Positions 25,311 to 34,277 of a stretch of DNA of 51,790 nucleotides are shown piece after piece. The position numbers and the translations under genes are program-made. Source of the DNA: Desulfuromonadales bacterium. GTDB taxonomy: Bacteria; Desulfobacterota; Desulfuromonadia; Desulfuromonadales; JAHYIW01. Under the pieces are notes generated by a model. That model was not told where the DNA came from, searched no databases, and was given only the letters and a program-made list of their open reading frames with translations. Each line of letters starts with the position of its first letter. The stretch's first letter is position 1. The stretch is taken from assembly GCA_029210745.1 (NCBI GenBank), contig JARGFI010000017.1, positions 1 through 51,790 of the forward strand, written 5' to 3'.

Positions 25311-26255
25311 TTACCCCGTTTCGGCATTGGCGGTCAGAAACCGGCACGTTGCTCCCTGCCGTGAATCCCGCCGCACAAACTCGGCATTGATGGCGTTGAT
25401 CACTTCCCATTTATTCAACGACCACAGCGGTGCCAGCAACAACTCGCGGGGCCCATCACCAGTCAGTCGGTGGATCAGGGTGGCGGGATGCAGCCGTTCG
25501 ATGAAGTCAACCGCGAGCTGTACATAGGCCTCCTGCGCCAGCACCTCGATGTCCCCCGCCGTATAAAGATCCCCCAGGAGCGTGCCGCGTAATACATGGA
25601 GCAAGTGGATCTTGATCCCGTCAACGTTGAGTCGCGCCATTTCGTCGGCGGTGGCAAGGACCTCGGCGCGACTTTCTCCCGGTAGCCCGAGAATCACATG
25701 GACACACACCCGCAGACCATGTGCTTTTGCTGCTTGATAAGCACTCAGAAAGGTTGCATAGTCATGGCCGCGACGGATAAAATCGAGCGAGCTGTCATGA
25801 CTGCTCTGAAGTCCGAGTTCCAGCCAGAAATAGGTGCGCCGGGCATATTCCGCGAGCAGATCAAGAACTTCGGGAGGAAGGCAATCGGGGCGGGTGCCGA
25901 CCGCGAGTCCGACAATGTCGGCAACCGCGAGGGCCTCATCATAGCGGACACGCAGCTCTGCCGGTGGTGCCCAAGTATTGGAAAATGGTTGAAAATAAGC
26001 CAGAAATTTACGCGCTTTGGTCTTGCGCCCGAGCATCACCTCGCGGCCGCATTCAAGCTGTTCCCGTACCGACCGGCCACGCTCGATCCCAACCGCACCG
26101 GAACCATCAGGGGCACAGAAGATACAGCCGGACCGATCCCGGCCAGCCCCGCGGTTCGGGCAACCGAACCCGGCATCAACGGAAATCTTGTACACACGTT
26201 CACCAAAGGTTTCTTTAAGGTGATCGGAAAAAAGCAGGTAGGGTTTTTCAGGCAT
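25311..26255 (-). CDS. TIGR01212-family radical SAM protein (YhcC-like)
   Basis: The 314-residue protein has a radical-SAM cluster motif of the C-x-n-C-x2-C kind with an enlarged first spacing (GCPNRGAGRDRSGCIFC), as in YhcC. The family's LGLQSSHDSSLDFIRRGHDY and GLRVCVHVILGLPGE stretches follow. Radical SAM enzymes split S-adenosylmethionine through a [4Fe-4S] cluster. The role of this branch is not settled; it is often near glutamate synthase or RNA-modification genes elsewhere. The start has no clear ribosome-binding site. It is divergent from a small acidic protein gene. Confidence 0.85.
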   Translation of the reverse strand: MPEKPYLLFSDHLKETFGERVYKISVDAGFGCPNRGAGRDRSGCIFCAPDGSGAVGIERGRSVREQLECGREVMLGRKTKARKFLAYFQPFSNTWAPPAELRVRYDEALAVADIVGLAVGTRPDCLPPEVLDLLAEYARRTYFWLELGLQSSHDSSLDFIRRGHDYATFLSAYQAAKAHGLRVCVHVILGLPGESRAEVLATADEMARLNVDGIKIHLLHVLRGTLLGDLYTAGDIEVLAQEAYVQLAVDFIERLHPATLIHRLTGDGPRELLLAPLWSLNKWEVINAINAEFVRRDSRQGATCRFLTANAETG

Positions 26256-26361
26256 GGCGGCACTATGCCACGAGTCACCTGACGGAGCAAGCCCTCCCCG
26301 GACTATTTCCGCAGGCGCGGGGAATTATTATCGGACCGACAGTTAATTTAAGGAGAGACCG

Positions 26362-26571
26362 ATGACGGATCAACCCGACAACGACCCGAACCCGTCCGGG
26401 GGCGATCAAGAGAAGCCCTCGCGTTGCGCCGATCTGGAAGTGCTCAAGCAGGAGGTTGAGCATCGACTGCGCGACAACCGGCGTTTTCTCGATCGATTTC
26501 TGGATGAAGATTTCGTTGATGAAGATGAACGGATCGAGGACGAAGGGGATGCCGATTTTGAGGAGTTGTAG
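26362..26571 (+). CDS. Small acidic hypothetical protein
   Basis: This 69-residue product has an AAGGAGAGA ribosome-binding site at a good distance from its ATG, so it is probably translated. The sequence is very hydrophilic: a Pro/Asp-rich N-terminus, a short amphipathic helix (LEVLKQEVEHRLRDNRRFLDRFL) and an Asp/Glu-rich tail. No domain is recognised. The composition suggests a helical binding segment with a disordered acidic end. Confidence 0.65.
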   Translation: MTDQPDNDPNPSGGDQEKPSRCADLEVLKQEVEHRLRDNRRFLDRFLDEDFVDEDERIEDEGDADFEEL

Positions 26572-26576
26572 CTTCG

Positions 26577-27335
26577 CTACCGATGCGGCTGCCCGTCGGC
26601 AGTGCGATATTGCCAATTGTGCAGCCGATATTCGGCCAATAGCAGCTCCAGTTCTGCGTGACAGAAACAGCCCCGTTCGACCAGCAACTCCCCCAAACGG
26701 GTCTGTTGGGAACGCTGGTACATCAGCAGGGTTGTTACCTGGCGCGGGCTCAGCAGATTGTGTTTTACCTCCCTTTCCCCGATGCGCATAAAAACTTTCC
26801 CCGGCGCGACCAGACGTTTCGCGGCATCCTCATTCAGCCACCCCCAGCGCAACGCGATGCTGCCGAACTTTGGTCGCTGGCGACGCTGAAAAAAAAGCGC
26901 TTCATGCAGGGTCTGAAAACTGACCTTGCCACGATAAAACAGATAACGACCGAATTCCAGCGGCTTTGGTGGCAGCGGCCCGGAATAATAATGACCCGTC
27001 GGGGCAGGGGTGGGTGCCCCGGCCGCAGGTTGCGCCGCACTGTCAGCGGCAGGAAGCTCTGCGGACTGGCCGTGATCACGCTCTTTAAGATAGGCATCGA
27101 GCAGACGGTATGCTTCGTTCACCTGGCGAAAGCGGTGCGTTGCGCGCTGCCGGTCAGCAGTGTCCGCCGCGGGCAACATGTCCGGATGGGTCTCCCGGGC
27201 ACAGCGGCGATATGCCGCTTTTGCTCCGCCCGGTTGCAGGTAATCGAGAAAGTCGGCCGACAAAACAACATCCGCACCAAAGAGCGTGCGACATGCAATC
27301 AACGTTTCATTTAATCCGGGAAAATTCAAGCGCAA
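26577..27335 (-). CDS. J-domain protein with a C-terminal 'start-up' like region
   Basis: The 252-residue protein carries a J-domain (about 28-90) with the HPD motif at 50-52 (ARETHPDM) and the downstream FRQVNEAYRLLDAY helix. It should stimulate an Hsp70 ATPase. The C-terminal 110 residues (GRYLFYRGKVSFQTLHEALFFQRRQRPKFGSIALRWG ... RLGELLVERGCF) repeat a pattern of short helices ending in LG..L...G, which resembles the MshEN-type motif of the gene upstream. The start is TTG (27335, or 27329). It begins 16 bp after the MshEN-REC gene, so the two are co-transcribed. Confidence 0.75.
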   Translation of the reverse strand: MRLNFPGLNETLIACRTLFGADVVLSADFLDYLQPGGAKAAYRRCARETHPDMLPAADTADRQRATHRFRQVNEAYRLLDAYLKERDHGQSAELPAADSAAQPAAGAPTPAPTGHYYSGPLPPKPLEFGRYLFYRGKVSFQTLHEALFFQRRQRPKFGSIALRWGWLNEDAAKRLVAPGKVFMRIGEREVKHNLLSPRQVTTLLMYQRSQQTRLGELLVERGCFCHAELELLLAEYRLHNWQYRTADGQPHR

Positions 27336-27351
27336 GACCTTTATGGGGCGG

Positions 27352-28212
27352 TCAGTAGAGTCGATACTGGTGATCGTAAAAATGAAACGCTCGCTTGACG
27401 CGAGATTGAATCGTCGCCTTGGAAAGCGGCTTCATAATAACGTCAAAAAAACCTTTTTCAAAGGCCGTTCGTTCCTCTTCAGGACTTTTTGCCTTGCCGA
27501 TCATCAATATGATTGGCGTATGCCTGAGTTCGGGGATGACCAGTGCTGCGCTGAGCAATCCGTAACCGTTGAGCTTCGGGATTTCCATGTCAGTAATCAC
27601 CACATGCGGATTATCGGCAATGATAATCTTGAAGGCCTCCATCCCATCGCTGGCCAGAAGTACGCGATATTTCTGCTCCTCAAGGAAATCTTTCAACATC
27701 GTCCGGACGAGTTCGTCATCATCCACCACCAGCACTGTTCTTGTCTCGGAACGATGTGGCTCCCGGTGTAAATAATGGCGGCTGATCTCCGCACGAATCT
27801 CATCCTTGGTCGCAACGTAGGGAACGACGCGCAGACCGGTCGCGTGTTCGACCGCGGCAATGGTCATGGTGTCGGTGGGATCAATCATCGCCAGCGCCAA
27901 TCGCTCAGTGTCCCGTTTTAGTGGAAAAATCATACAGCGCATCGCCTGCTCCACCGGAATCAGGCGCAGCAACTGCGTATCAATACCGATATGTTCGAGG
28001 TGATCTATCGTCTTGACGCCGTACTGATCCGCCAGGGCATGCGCCAACTCGCTGCCGGTGATCAAACCGAGATCTTCCAGTACCTCGCCGAACCTGCGTT
28101 CAAGGTGAAACGCCTGTTTCAAAACCCGATCAACAGAAACCTGCGAGAGCAGCTTGTTTTCGACAAAAATTTCACCAAGCTTCTGTGGTTTTCTGTGATT
28201 AATCATCATCAC
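27352..28212 (-). CDS. MshEN (GspE N-terminal) domain fused to a response-regulator receiver
   Basis: Residues 10-150 are a type II secretion ATPase N-terminal (MshEN) domain with two motif segments, KLGEIFVENKLLSQ and RFGEVLEDLGLITGSELAHALADQ; related domains bind cyclic di-GMP. Residues 158-286 are a REC receiver with the acidic pair DDD (164-166), phospho-acceptor D208 (VVITDME) and K261 (IMKPLS). There is no output ATPase, so phosphorylation and perhaps nucleotide binding are combined in one adaptor. Three Met codons at the N-terminus make the exact start uncertain. It precedes the J-domain gene and is divergent from a single-domain response regulator. Confidence 0.85.
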   Translation of the reverse strand: MMMINHRKPQKLGEIFVENKLLSQVSVDRVLKQAFHLERRFGEVLEDLGLITGSELAHALADQYGVKTIDHLEHIGIDTQLLRLIPVEQAMRCMIFPLKRDTERLALAMIDPTDTMTIAAVEHATGLRVVPYVATKDEIRAEISRHYLHREPHRSETRTVLVVDDDELVRTMLKDFLEEQKYRVLLASDGMEAFKIIIADNPHVVITDMEIPKLNGYGLLSAALVIPELRHTPIILMIGKAKSPEEERTAFEKGFFDVIMKPLSKATIQSRVKRAFHFYDHQYRLY

Positions 28213-28370
28213 ACCTCCGCTGAATTTTACCCACGGTCGCGGTCAGTTGTCAACGAACAGCACACAAAAATAGTTTTTAATAAAATAGGTTTGACACACT
28301 TAAAACACTGTTATAGCATTAGTGAAAATGAGTCATTATTTAACCGAAAAATGCTCAACAGGGGAAGCAC

Positions 28371-28745
28371 ATGGAAGGCAAGAGGGTGGTCGTGATCGAC
28401 GACAGCGAGGTTGTGCTGGCAATGATCTCCGATATTCTCGGCGGGGCGGGCTTTGAAGTATTGACCTCCGAATCGGGCATTGACGCCAACCGACATATTT
28501 ATTCTTCGCGCAAACCAGACCTGATTCTGGTCGATGTCATGATGCCTTTGCTGCAAGGGGATAAAAAGGTGAAGCTGATCAAGCAGCGGGAAAACAGCCG
28601 TGACATCCCGATCTTGTTGATGTCAAGCAAGTCGATCGATGAGTTGCAACGGCTGGTCGAATCATCCGGCGCCGACGGTTATATCCAAAAACCTTTCTCG
28701 CCCGCCGCGCTGGTCAATCAGGTGCGCAATGCCGTTGCCCACTGA
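28371..28745 (+). CDS. Single-domain response regulator (CheY-like)
   Basis: The 124-residue protein is a bare receiver domain: D10 and D11 (VVVIDDSE), phospho-acceptor D55 (LILVDVMMP), S86 in LLMSS and K107 (YIQKPF). It has no output domain, so it must act by protein contact or as a phosphate relay. GGGGA precedes its ATG. It is divergent from the MshEN-REC gene, separated by 158 bp, and ends in a strong terminator. The cognate kinase is not adjacent. Confidence 0.9.
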   Translation: MEGKRVVVIDDSEVVLAMISDILGGAGFEVLTSESGIDANRHIYSSRKPDLILVDVMMPLLQGDKKVKLIKQRENSRDIPILLMSSKSIDELQRLVESSGADGYIQKPFSPAALVNQVRNAVAH

Positions 28746-28791
28746 CCACTCTTCCCGACGTCGGCGCGCCATGCTCCCCGCCGGACGCATA

Positions 28792-28824
28792 AAAAAACCC
28801 GCACCAGAGGGTTGCGGGTTTTTT
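28792..28824. terminator. Bidirectional terminator between the response regulator and tatA
   Basis: Twelve-base arms AAAAAACCCGCA and TGCGGGTTTTTT enclose a 9-nt loop and provide T-runs on both strands. Confidence 0.9.
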
Positions 28825-28844
28825 GAACAAAGCTGAAAATTATT

Positions 28845-29042
28845 TCATATGTCTTTATTTTCTTTATCATCTTTTATTTCCTTGGCATCTTCCAGTGTCT
28901 CCTGTTCATCCTTGATCCCCTGCTTGAAGTTACGCAACCCCTTGCCGAGGGCACTGCCAACCTGCGGAAGTTTCCCCGCTCCAAAGACGATCATAACCAG
29001 AACCAGGATGATAAGCAGTTCTTGTGTGCCAAGACCAAACAT
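28845..29042 (-). CDS. tatA: Twin-arginine translocase subunit TatA/E
   Basis: The 65-residue protein starts MFGLGTQELLIILVLVMIVFGAGKLPQVGSALGKGLRNFK: a short N-terminal membrane helix, the FGAGKLP hinge and the amphipathic helix, then an acidic Lys/Asp/Glu tail, all typical of TatA/TatE. It forms the pore that exports folded proteins. ATG 29042 is chosen over a start six codons upstream because AAGGAG lies 9 bases before it. No tatB or tatC is in the window, so it is a separate tatA copy or the genes are scattered. Confidence 0.92.
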   Translation of the reverse strand: MFGLGTQELLIILVLVMIVFGAGKLPQVGSALGKGLRNFKQGIKDEQETLEDAKEIKDDKENKDI

Positions 29043-29189
29043 AGTGTATCGCTCCTTCAACTTGGGAAGCTACAGAGTACACCGGTTGAAAAAAAAGTGC
29101 AATATATAGATGACGAAATAAAATCAGGGTCTGTGTCAGCTACCGCTGATTCATGTCGCGCCATTCAGCTTCGAAAATTATCACCTGAG

Positions 29190-29564
29190 CTATGACTCGT
29201 CCTTGACCCACGCGTCGATACGCTCGGCCAGTTCTTTGGGAAGATCAACAAACTTCAGCCCCATCCCCGGTTCGTATTGACTTTTACGGCTGAAGTTGCG
29301 CTGCCAGACAACCTCGCAAGCGCAGGTGATCGTCGTTGCGATCGGTGCCGGGAAAGAAATTTCAACGTTGAACTGACTCCCCGGATCTTTAGGATTGGTG
29401 GTGCCGATAAACATGCCGCTGCGGCTGATATTTTTGGCATAACCAAAAAAGGCTTTCTGGCCGGCAGGCTCAACCTTGACATTCTGCACCAGCAAAGGTG
29501 ATCGCAGCGCTCGACGCTGATCGCCGGGTGGGCGCTCTTCTGAATTCTGGTCTTTTGGCACCAT
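29190..29564 (-). CDS. PilZ-domain protein
   Basis: The 124-residue protein has the two cyclic di-GMP contact motifs: RxxxR (R17 to R21 in QRRALRSP) and the (D/N)xSxxG box NISRSG at 45-50, followed by the beta-barrel ending in MGLKFVDLP. It is a stand-alone PilZ adaptor, probably affecting motility or exopolysaccharide. AAGGAGG is only two bases from the ATG, so the GTG at codon 2 is a possible real start. Confidence 0.82.
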   Translation of the reverse strand: MVPKDQNSEERPPGDQRRALRSPLLVQNVKVEPAGQKAFFGYAKNISRSGMFIGTTNPKDPGSQFNVEISFPAPIATTITCACEVVWQRNFSRKSQYEPGMGLKFVDLPKELAERIDAWVKDES

Positions 29565-29628
29565 GGCCTCCTTGGCAGAGGGACGTTTCTCTCACTGCAA
29601 GCGAATATAACTTATAACCACAAAAAAT

Positions 29629-30897
29629 TCATAGCGGTTTTTGCAAACGCCGTAAAACGGTTAACTGGCGCGCTGGTTCGACAGGGGCAGCAATTCCGGC
29701 CTGACGCAACAGTTCGGGCACGCTTGCTGCGAAGGGAACACGTTTTGCCGCGGGACAAAGGGTATGGATCAAACGCACGCTTTTCAGTCCGTCAAACCAG
29801 CCGTGAAATGCACTGGCGAATCTTTCCGGCGTTGCGTGGTTGTTCTGCAATCGCCCCCAAACGTGTTCAAAATCGGTCTCGGTAAGGAAATCACTCAGGC
29901 GCGGATCGATCATCCGCGCCTGCTGCAACACCTCTGCGGCCAAATTTTTCCAGCCTGAGCGCACGGCCTGTAGCCACTCCCCGAGCAGGCGATAAACATC
30001 CGGCGCATAAAAACACGCCCCGTTATTTTCTCCCGAAAGCAACTCCGCCACACTGTGGCCGGTCCCGAACGGGGTACGGCTCGACATCCGCGCCGAGGGG
30101 AAGACACAGGTGCCGCGCAGCTGTGAAACCCCGCAGGTCTTGACCAGTTGCTGCACAAAGTAAAAATCCTCCCCCGCCTGGCGACGATTCATCCCCCCCG
30201 CCGCGACATAGGCGTCGGCCCGTACGACAACCGTGCTGCCGATTGTATGCCAGGCATAAGGAGACCGTGCCAGCGTCAAACCCAACAGATGATGGCGCAG
30301 ATAGAGCTCATAAAGATCGATCGCCGCTTGTCCTGCAGAATCAGCCCCCCGACGGTGACAAAAGGGGATCACCGCGCCCCCGGCAGAAGCCGTCGCAAAG
30401 TGCTGCCTGATCGCCGCCAGATAGTTGCTCTGCACCAGCGTATCGGCATCAAGGCAGACCAGGACAGGAGATGTCCTGACGTAGTCGCAACGTCGCAACG
30501 CCAGATCAAGCCCGATTTTACGCGCCACCCCGACGCCGCCGTCCTTGGGTGCCAGTTCCCGCCCCGCTGACGCCGCATCGATCCACCCCAGCTTGAGCTG
30601 CGGATAACGGCGGGCGAAGCGGGGCAGCCGATCAAGCGTCGCCGCATTATCCCTTTTGTCGGCAACCGCCGCATCCTCGCGTTGATTTACGACCACTAAC
30701 AGCAGAAACTGTTCCAGCAGTTCAGGCTGGTTTTTCGCCAGCCATTTTAGAGCAACAAAAAGCTCGGCACTCTCCGCCAGCGCCGGAATGACCACCGCGC
30801 CACAGAAATCGGTGCGTTCAGTTCCGGCAATATGCCATGGCCCGGCAATCGCCCGCCGCTCCAGATAACGCGCCACCGCTACCGGCAGAACACTCAC
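29629..30897 (-). CDS. Family 2-like glycosyltransferase
   Basis: The 422-residue protein has a GT-A fold: an N-terminal beta strand VVIPALAES, the donor-binding LDADTLV (DxD), and a later GEDFYFVQQL motif carrying the usual catalytic acid. There is no transmembrane segment, so it acts in the cytoplasm. Its GTG start overlaps the miaA stop by 4 nt (GTGA), indicating translational coupling, though a functional link to tRNA modification is not evident. The sugar substrate cannot be told from the sequence. Confidence 0.72.
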   Translation of the reverse strand: MSVLPVAVARYLERRAIAGPWHIAGTERTDFCGAVVIPALAESAELFVALKWLAKNQPELLEQFLLLVVVNQREDAAVADKRDNAATLDRLPRFARRYPQLKLGWIDAASAGRELAPKDGGVGVARKIGLDLALRRCDYVRTSPVLVCLDADTLVQSNYLAAIRQHFATASAGGAVIPFCHRRGADSAGQAAIDLYELYLRHHLLGLTLARSPYAWHTIGSTVVVRADAYVAAGGMNRRQAGEDFYFVQQLVKTCGVSQLRGTCVFPSARMSSRTPFGTGHSVAELLSGENNGACFYAPDVYRLLGEWLQAVRSGWKNLAAEVLQQARMIDPRLSDFLTETDFEHVWGRLQNNHATPERFASAFHGWFDGLKSVRLIHTLCPAAKRVPFAASVPELLRQAGIAAPVEPARQLTVLRRLQKPL

Positions 30898-31817
30898 CGC
30901 AGCGACTCAACCACAGCCAGCGCCGCCGCAAGCGGATCGCCAGCGCCGGCGACCCAGTGAATCGTCGCCCCCTGTTTTTCCATCCGTCGGAACCAGGTTT
31001 CCTGCCGTTTGGCAAATTGATGAATGGCACTGTTCAGTTTTTGAAAAAGGTCGTTGCGATTCAGCTGCCCTTGTAGATATTGAGCGACAAAACGATATTC
31101 GAGCCCGTAGAATTCGAGCCGCTCCCACGGCACTCCGGCGGCATGGAGTGCCGCAACCTCTTCGATCATCCCTCCATTCAGGCGCACACTCAGACGTCTG
31201 GTGATTCGCTCGCGGAGCAGCTTACGGTCCCAATGCACGCCGATAATCAATGGATTGATCAACGGCGGCGCGGGCAGATGCTCCGCTGCACCTTGCTCGG
31301 CCAGCGCAATTTCAATCGCCCGGATCAACCGTTCGCGCTCAACCAGGTCGGTGCTGTTGTGCTGTTGCGGTCTGAGTTCGTGCAACCGGGCAGCCAACTG
31401 CGCATCATCCAGCGCCGCCAACTCATCGCGCAGGGCGCGATTTGGCGGCGCGGGCACCAGCCGGTAACCACGCAACGCCGCCTCAAGATAGAGCCCGGTA
31501 CCGCCGACCAGCAGTGGCAACCGCCCGCGCGCCCGAATCTCGGCAAACGCCTGATAGAACCGTTGCTGAAAATCGAAAACGCTAAATTCGCTCCCCGCAG
31601 CGACAATGTCGATCAGATGATAAGGAATTTCCTCATACTCGTCGCTGTCCTTGCCACTGCCGATATCCATACCACGATAGACCTGGCGCGAATCGGCAGA
31701 GATAATCTCACCATCCAACGCCCGCGCCAGTTGCACGCCGAGACGGGTTTTACCGCTCGCGGTGGGACCAAGGATGGTAAACAAATTAAAGGTGTTGGCA
31801 GTGGAATCCAGGATCAT
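30894..31817 (-). CDS. miaA: tRNA dimethylallyltransferase
   Basis: The 307-residue enzyme attaches a dimethylallyl group to A37 of tRNAs that read UNN codons, including tRNA-Phe. The P-loop GPTASGKT is at 17-24, followed by the substrate motifs GEIISADSRQVYRGMDIGSGK and the active-site LVGGTGLYLEA. A C-terminal LNSAIHQFAKRQETWFRR helix contacts tRNA. I chose the ATG at 31817 over an upstream TTG at 31871, which lacks family similarity. It is followed directly by the overlapping glycosyltransferase gene. Confidence 0.95.
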   Translation of the reverse strand: MILDSTANTFNLFTILGPTASGKTRLGVQLARALDGEIISADSRQVYRGMDIGSGKDSDEYEEIPYHLIDIVAAGSEFSVFDFQQRFYQAFAEIRARGRLPLLVGGTGLYLEAALRGYRLVPAPPNRALRDELAALDDAQLAARLHELRPQQHNSTDLVERERLIRAIEIALAEQGAAEHLPAPPLINPLIIGVHWDRKLLRERITRRLSVRLNGGMIEEVAALHAAGVPWERLEFYGLEYRFVAQYLQGQLNRNDLFQKLNSAIHQFAKRQETWFRRMEKQGATIHWVAGAGDPLAAALAVVESLR

Positions 31818-31923
31818 AGTCGCTACTTTATTGCGTTTAGATGCTGAATGCAACACCTTGCCCCGCAGCAACTTTCCCGCTATGATGTCCGCTCTTCAAC
31901 AAGACGGGAACGAATCAATCATG

Positions 31924-32066
31924 ATGGCGTCGCAAAAAGTCCGCCCTACGGCGCTACGCCGGCTTTTCAGGACCTCGACCTGCCTGATGCAGGTCTTCGT
32001 CCCTGAAAAACCCCAGGCCTTGCAGGACAAAATTTTTGCTTAGCCATCTAATTTTTTTGCGAGTAC
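31924..32066. mobile_element. Small palindromic (MITE-like) element inserted at the start of the DUF445 gene
   Basis: The 143-bp segment has inverted ends sharing TCGCAAAAA (left, from 31929) and TTTTTGCGA (right, to 32063). Inside lie nested inverted repeats, including GACCTGC/GCAGGTC and TTTTCAGG/CCTGAAAA, so one strand folds into a long hairpin. A perfect 10-bp direct repeat ATCAATCATG flanks it (31914-31923 and 32067-32076), as expected for a target-site duplication. It codes for nothing. The exact ends are uncertain by a few bases. Confidence 0.65.
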
Positions 32067-32073
32067 ATCAATC

Positions 32074-33657
32074 ATGGAACACTATCTCCCCTGGCTGGTA
32101 CCGCCGCTGCTCGGCGCACTGATCGGCTACGTCACCAACTACATCGCCATCAAGATGCTCTTCCGCCCGCTGAAAGCGTGGCGGATCTTTGGGCTGCACG
32201 TCCCGCTGACCCCCGGCATTATCCCCTCCAAACGCGGTGAACTGGCGCAACGCATGGGAAACACCGTCGGCGGCCACCTGCTGACCTCCGCAGATATTGG
32301 TAGCGCCCTGGAGACACCGACGTTCCGTCGCGAATTACGCGGGGCGCTCCACGACCGGCTCGGCCATTTCCTCGATCGTGAACTCGCCCCCCCGGCGGCA
32401 CTGGTTCCAAAAGAATACCGGGTGCGTTTCGACGAGCTGGCCCTTATCCTGCGCCGTAAATGTGTCGATGCCGTCGGCCAGTGGGTTGACAGCGCTGATT
32501 GCGAAACCCGTCTGCGTAAATTTCTGGCGGCTAAAGAGCGCGAGCTTCTCGGTCGCGACCTGGAAAGTTTCATGACGCCCGAGCGCTTCGCCGCATTGTC
32601 TAATCACCTTGACGAGCGCATCGGGACGACGCTGCGTTCCGATGCCTTGACGGTGGCCGTTGAGCAATTCGTCGATCGCCAGACCGACAGGCTCCTTTGC
32701 AGCGAGCGTTCCCTCAAGGAGCTGTTGCCGGATGACTTATGCGAAACACTGATTGCCCAACTGGAAAAGGAGCTGCCACCGCTCCTGGAAAAATTCGGCG
32801 GCATGCTCCATGATCCGGCTTTTCGCAAACAGCTCACCACGCGGGCCAGAGAGGGGATCGAAAAATTCCTCGATTCTCTCGGCGGACTGACGGCGGTTCT
32901 GGCCGGGTTTTTCGATATGGAAAAGGTCTACACTAAAATCCCCGACTTTCTTGATCAGGCCGGGGAAGAGGTTGCGGTTTGGCTGCAACGCGCCGAAACC
33001 CAGAAGCAGGTAGCGGCCATGCTCCGTGAACGGATGAACGCATTTCTCGACCGCCCGCTGAAAAGTTATCTGGAAAAAATGCCGTTCGAAAAAGTCGCCG
33101 GGATGCGCACTTACCTGCGGACTCGCGCCATTACCCTGCTCCACGACCGGCGCACCACCGAACGCCTGGTTAGCCTGGCGGGAGGGGGGATTGAGCGCAT
33201 CAAGGACCGCCCGTTTGACCAGCTCCTCGACGGCATCCTCCCGCACGGGGGACGTGAGCACATGCGGGACGCATTCGCTGACCGCCTGCTGGTGACCTTG
33301 CGCGCCCCGGCCGCCGGTCAGGCGTTCGATCGGTTCCTGGCCGAAAAGTTCGACTACTGGCTCTACCAACGCCCTCTCGGTCACCTTGCCGCGCGGATTC
33401 CCGCCGATCTGCGTGAAGAGCTGGAGGAGGGAATCTATCTGCAACTGAAAGATGTCCTGCGGCAGGAAGTTCCCCCGTTGATCGACGCCCTCGACATTAC
33501 CCGCATGGTCGAGAAAAAGGTCAACCAGCTCAATCTGCTCCAGGTGGAAGACCTGGTTCTCGGCATCATGAAGGAACAGTTCAAGTACATCAACCTCTTT
33601 GGCGGTCTGCTCGGTTTTCTGATCGGGCTGATGAACCTGTTTCTGTTGAAACTTTGA
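32074..33657 (+). CDS. DUF445 family membrane protein
   Basis: The 527-residue protein opens with a membrane helix and the family signature GALIGYVTNYIAIKMLFRPLKA ... GIIPSKRGELAQRMG. A long helical soluble region follows, and it ends with a second membrane helix FGGLLGFLIGLMNLFLL. DUF445 proteins (YheB in Bacillus) are conserved but of unknown function. The start codon ATG at 32074 is part of the second copy of a duplicated 10-mer created by the preceding mobile repeat. The former upstream region, with its GGGA ribosome-binding site, now lies about 150 bp away; only a weak GCGAG remains near the ATG. Confidence 0.85.
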   Translation: MEHYLPWLVPPLLGALIGYVTNYIAIKMLFRPLKAWRIFGLHVPLTPGIIPSKRGELAQRMGNTVGGHLLTSADIGSALETPTFRRELRGALHDRLGHFLDRELAPPAALVPKEYRVRFDELALILRRKCVDAVGQWVDSADCETRLRKFLAAKERELLGRDLESFMTPERFAALSNHLDERIGTTLRSDALTVAVEQFVDRQTDRLLCSERSLKELLPDDLCETLIAQLEKELPPLLEKFGGMLHDPAFRKQLTTRAREGIEKFLDSLGGLTAVLAGFFDMEKVYTKIPDFLDQAGEEVAVWLQRAETQKQVAAMLRERMNAFLDRPLKSYLEKMPFEKVAGMRTYLRTRAITLLHDRRTTERLVSLAGGGIERIKDRPFDQLLDGILPHGGREHMRDAFADRLLVTLRAPAAGQAFDRFLAEKFDYWLYQRPLGHLAARIPADLREELEEGIYLQLKDVLRQEVPPLIDALDITRMVEKKVNQLNLLQVEDLVLGIMKEQFKYINLFGGLLGFLIGLMNLFLLKL

Positions 33658-33698
33658 ATCGAATAATACAACCAACCCCGGAAGAAAGGAATCGCCCG

Positions 33699-34277
33699 AT
33701 GAAAGTTATCGCCATTAACGGGAGCGCCCGAAAAGACGGCAACACGGCTATTTTAATCCGCCAGGTCTTTGCCGAGCTGGAAAAAGCGGGGATTGAAACC
33801 GAGTTGATTCAACTGGCGGGGAACATTGTCCGTGGCTGCACCGCCTGTTATCAGTGCTGGGAAAAACAGGATCGGCGCTGTGCGGTCAAGAACGATCTGA
33901 TCAACGATTGTATCGAAAAAATGGCCGCTGCGGACGGAATTATCCTCGCTTCGCCGACCTACTTTGCCGATGTCTCGGCAGAGATGAAGGCCGTGATCGA
34001 TCGCACCGGCATGGTTAATCGCGCCAATGGCGATCTTTTCCGCCGCAAGGTCGGGGCGGCGGTCGTCGCGGTGCGGCGCGGTGGCGCTCACCATGCCTTT
34101 ACGACGATTAATAACTACTTCACCATCAGCCAGATGATAATCCCCGGCTCAAGCTACTGGAACTTCGGTATGGGCAAAGCAATTGGTGAGGTGGAACAGG
34201 ACGAGGAAGGGATCAAAACCATGCAGGTGCTGGGCGAAAACATGGCCTGGCTGCTGGGAAAAATCGGCAAGGGGTAA
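33699..34277 (+). CDS. NADPH-dependent FMN reductase / flavodoxin-fold protein
   Basis: The 192-residue protein has the flavodoxin-like FMN-binding start MKVIAINGSARKDGNTAILI, a cysteine-containing RGCTACYQCWEK segment, and the LASPTYFADVSAEMKAVIDR motif that contacts the flavin, as in iron-sulfur flavoprotein-like reductases. AGAAAGGA precedes ATG 33699. It follows DUF445 by 41 bp and is probably in the same transcript. The CxxC segment may bind a cluster or form a disulfide; the substrate is unknown. Confidence 0.85.
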   Translation: MKVIAINGSARKDGNTAILIRQVFAELEKAGIETELIQLAGNIVRGCTACYQCWEKQDRRCAVKNDLINDCIEKMAAADGIILASPTYFADVSAEMKAVIDRTGMVNRANGDLFRRKVGAAVVAVRRGGAHHAFTTINNYFTISQMIIPGSSYWNFGMGKAIGEVEQDEEGIKTMQVLGENMAWLLGKIGKG

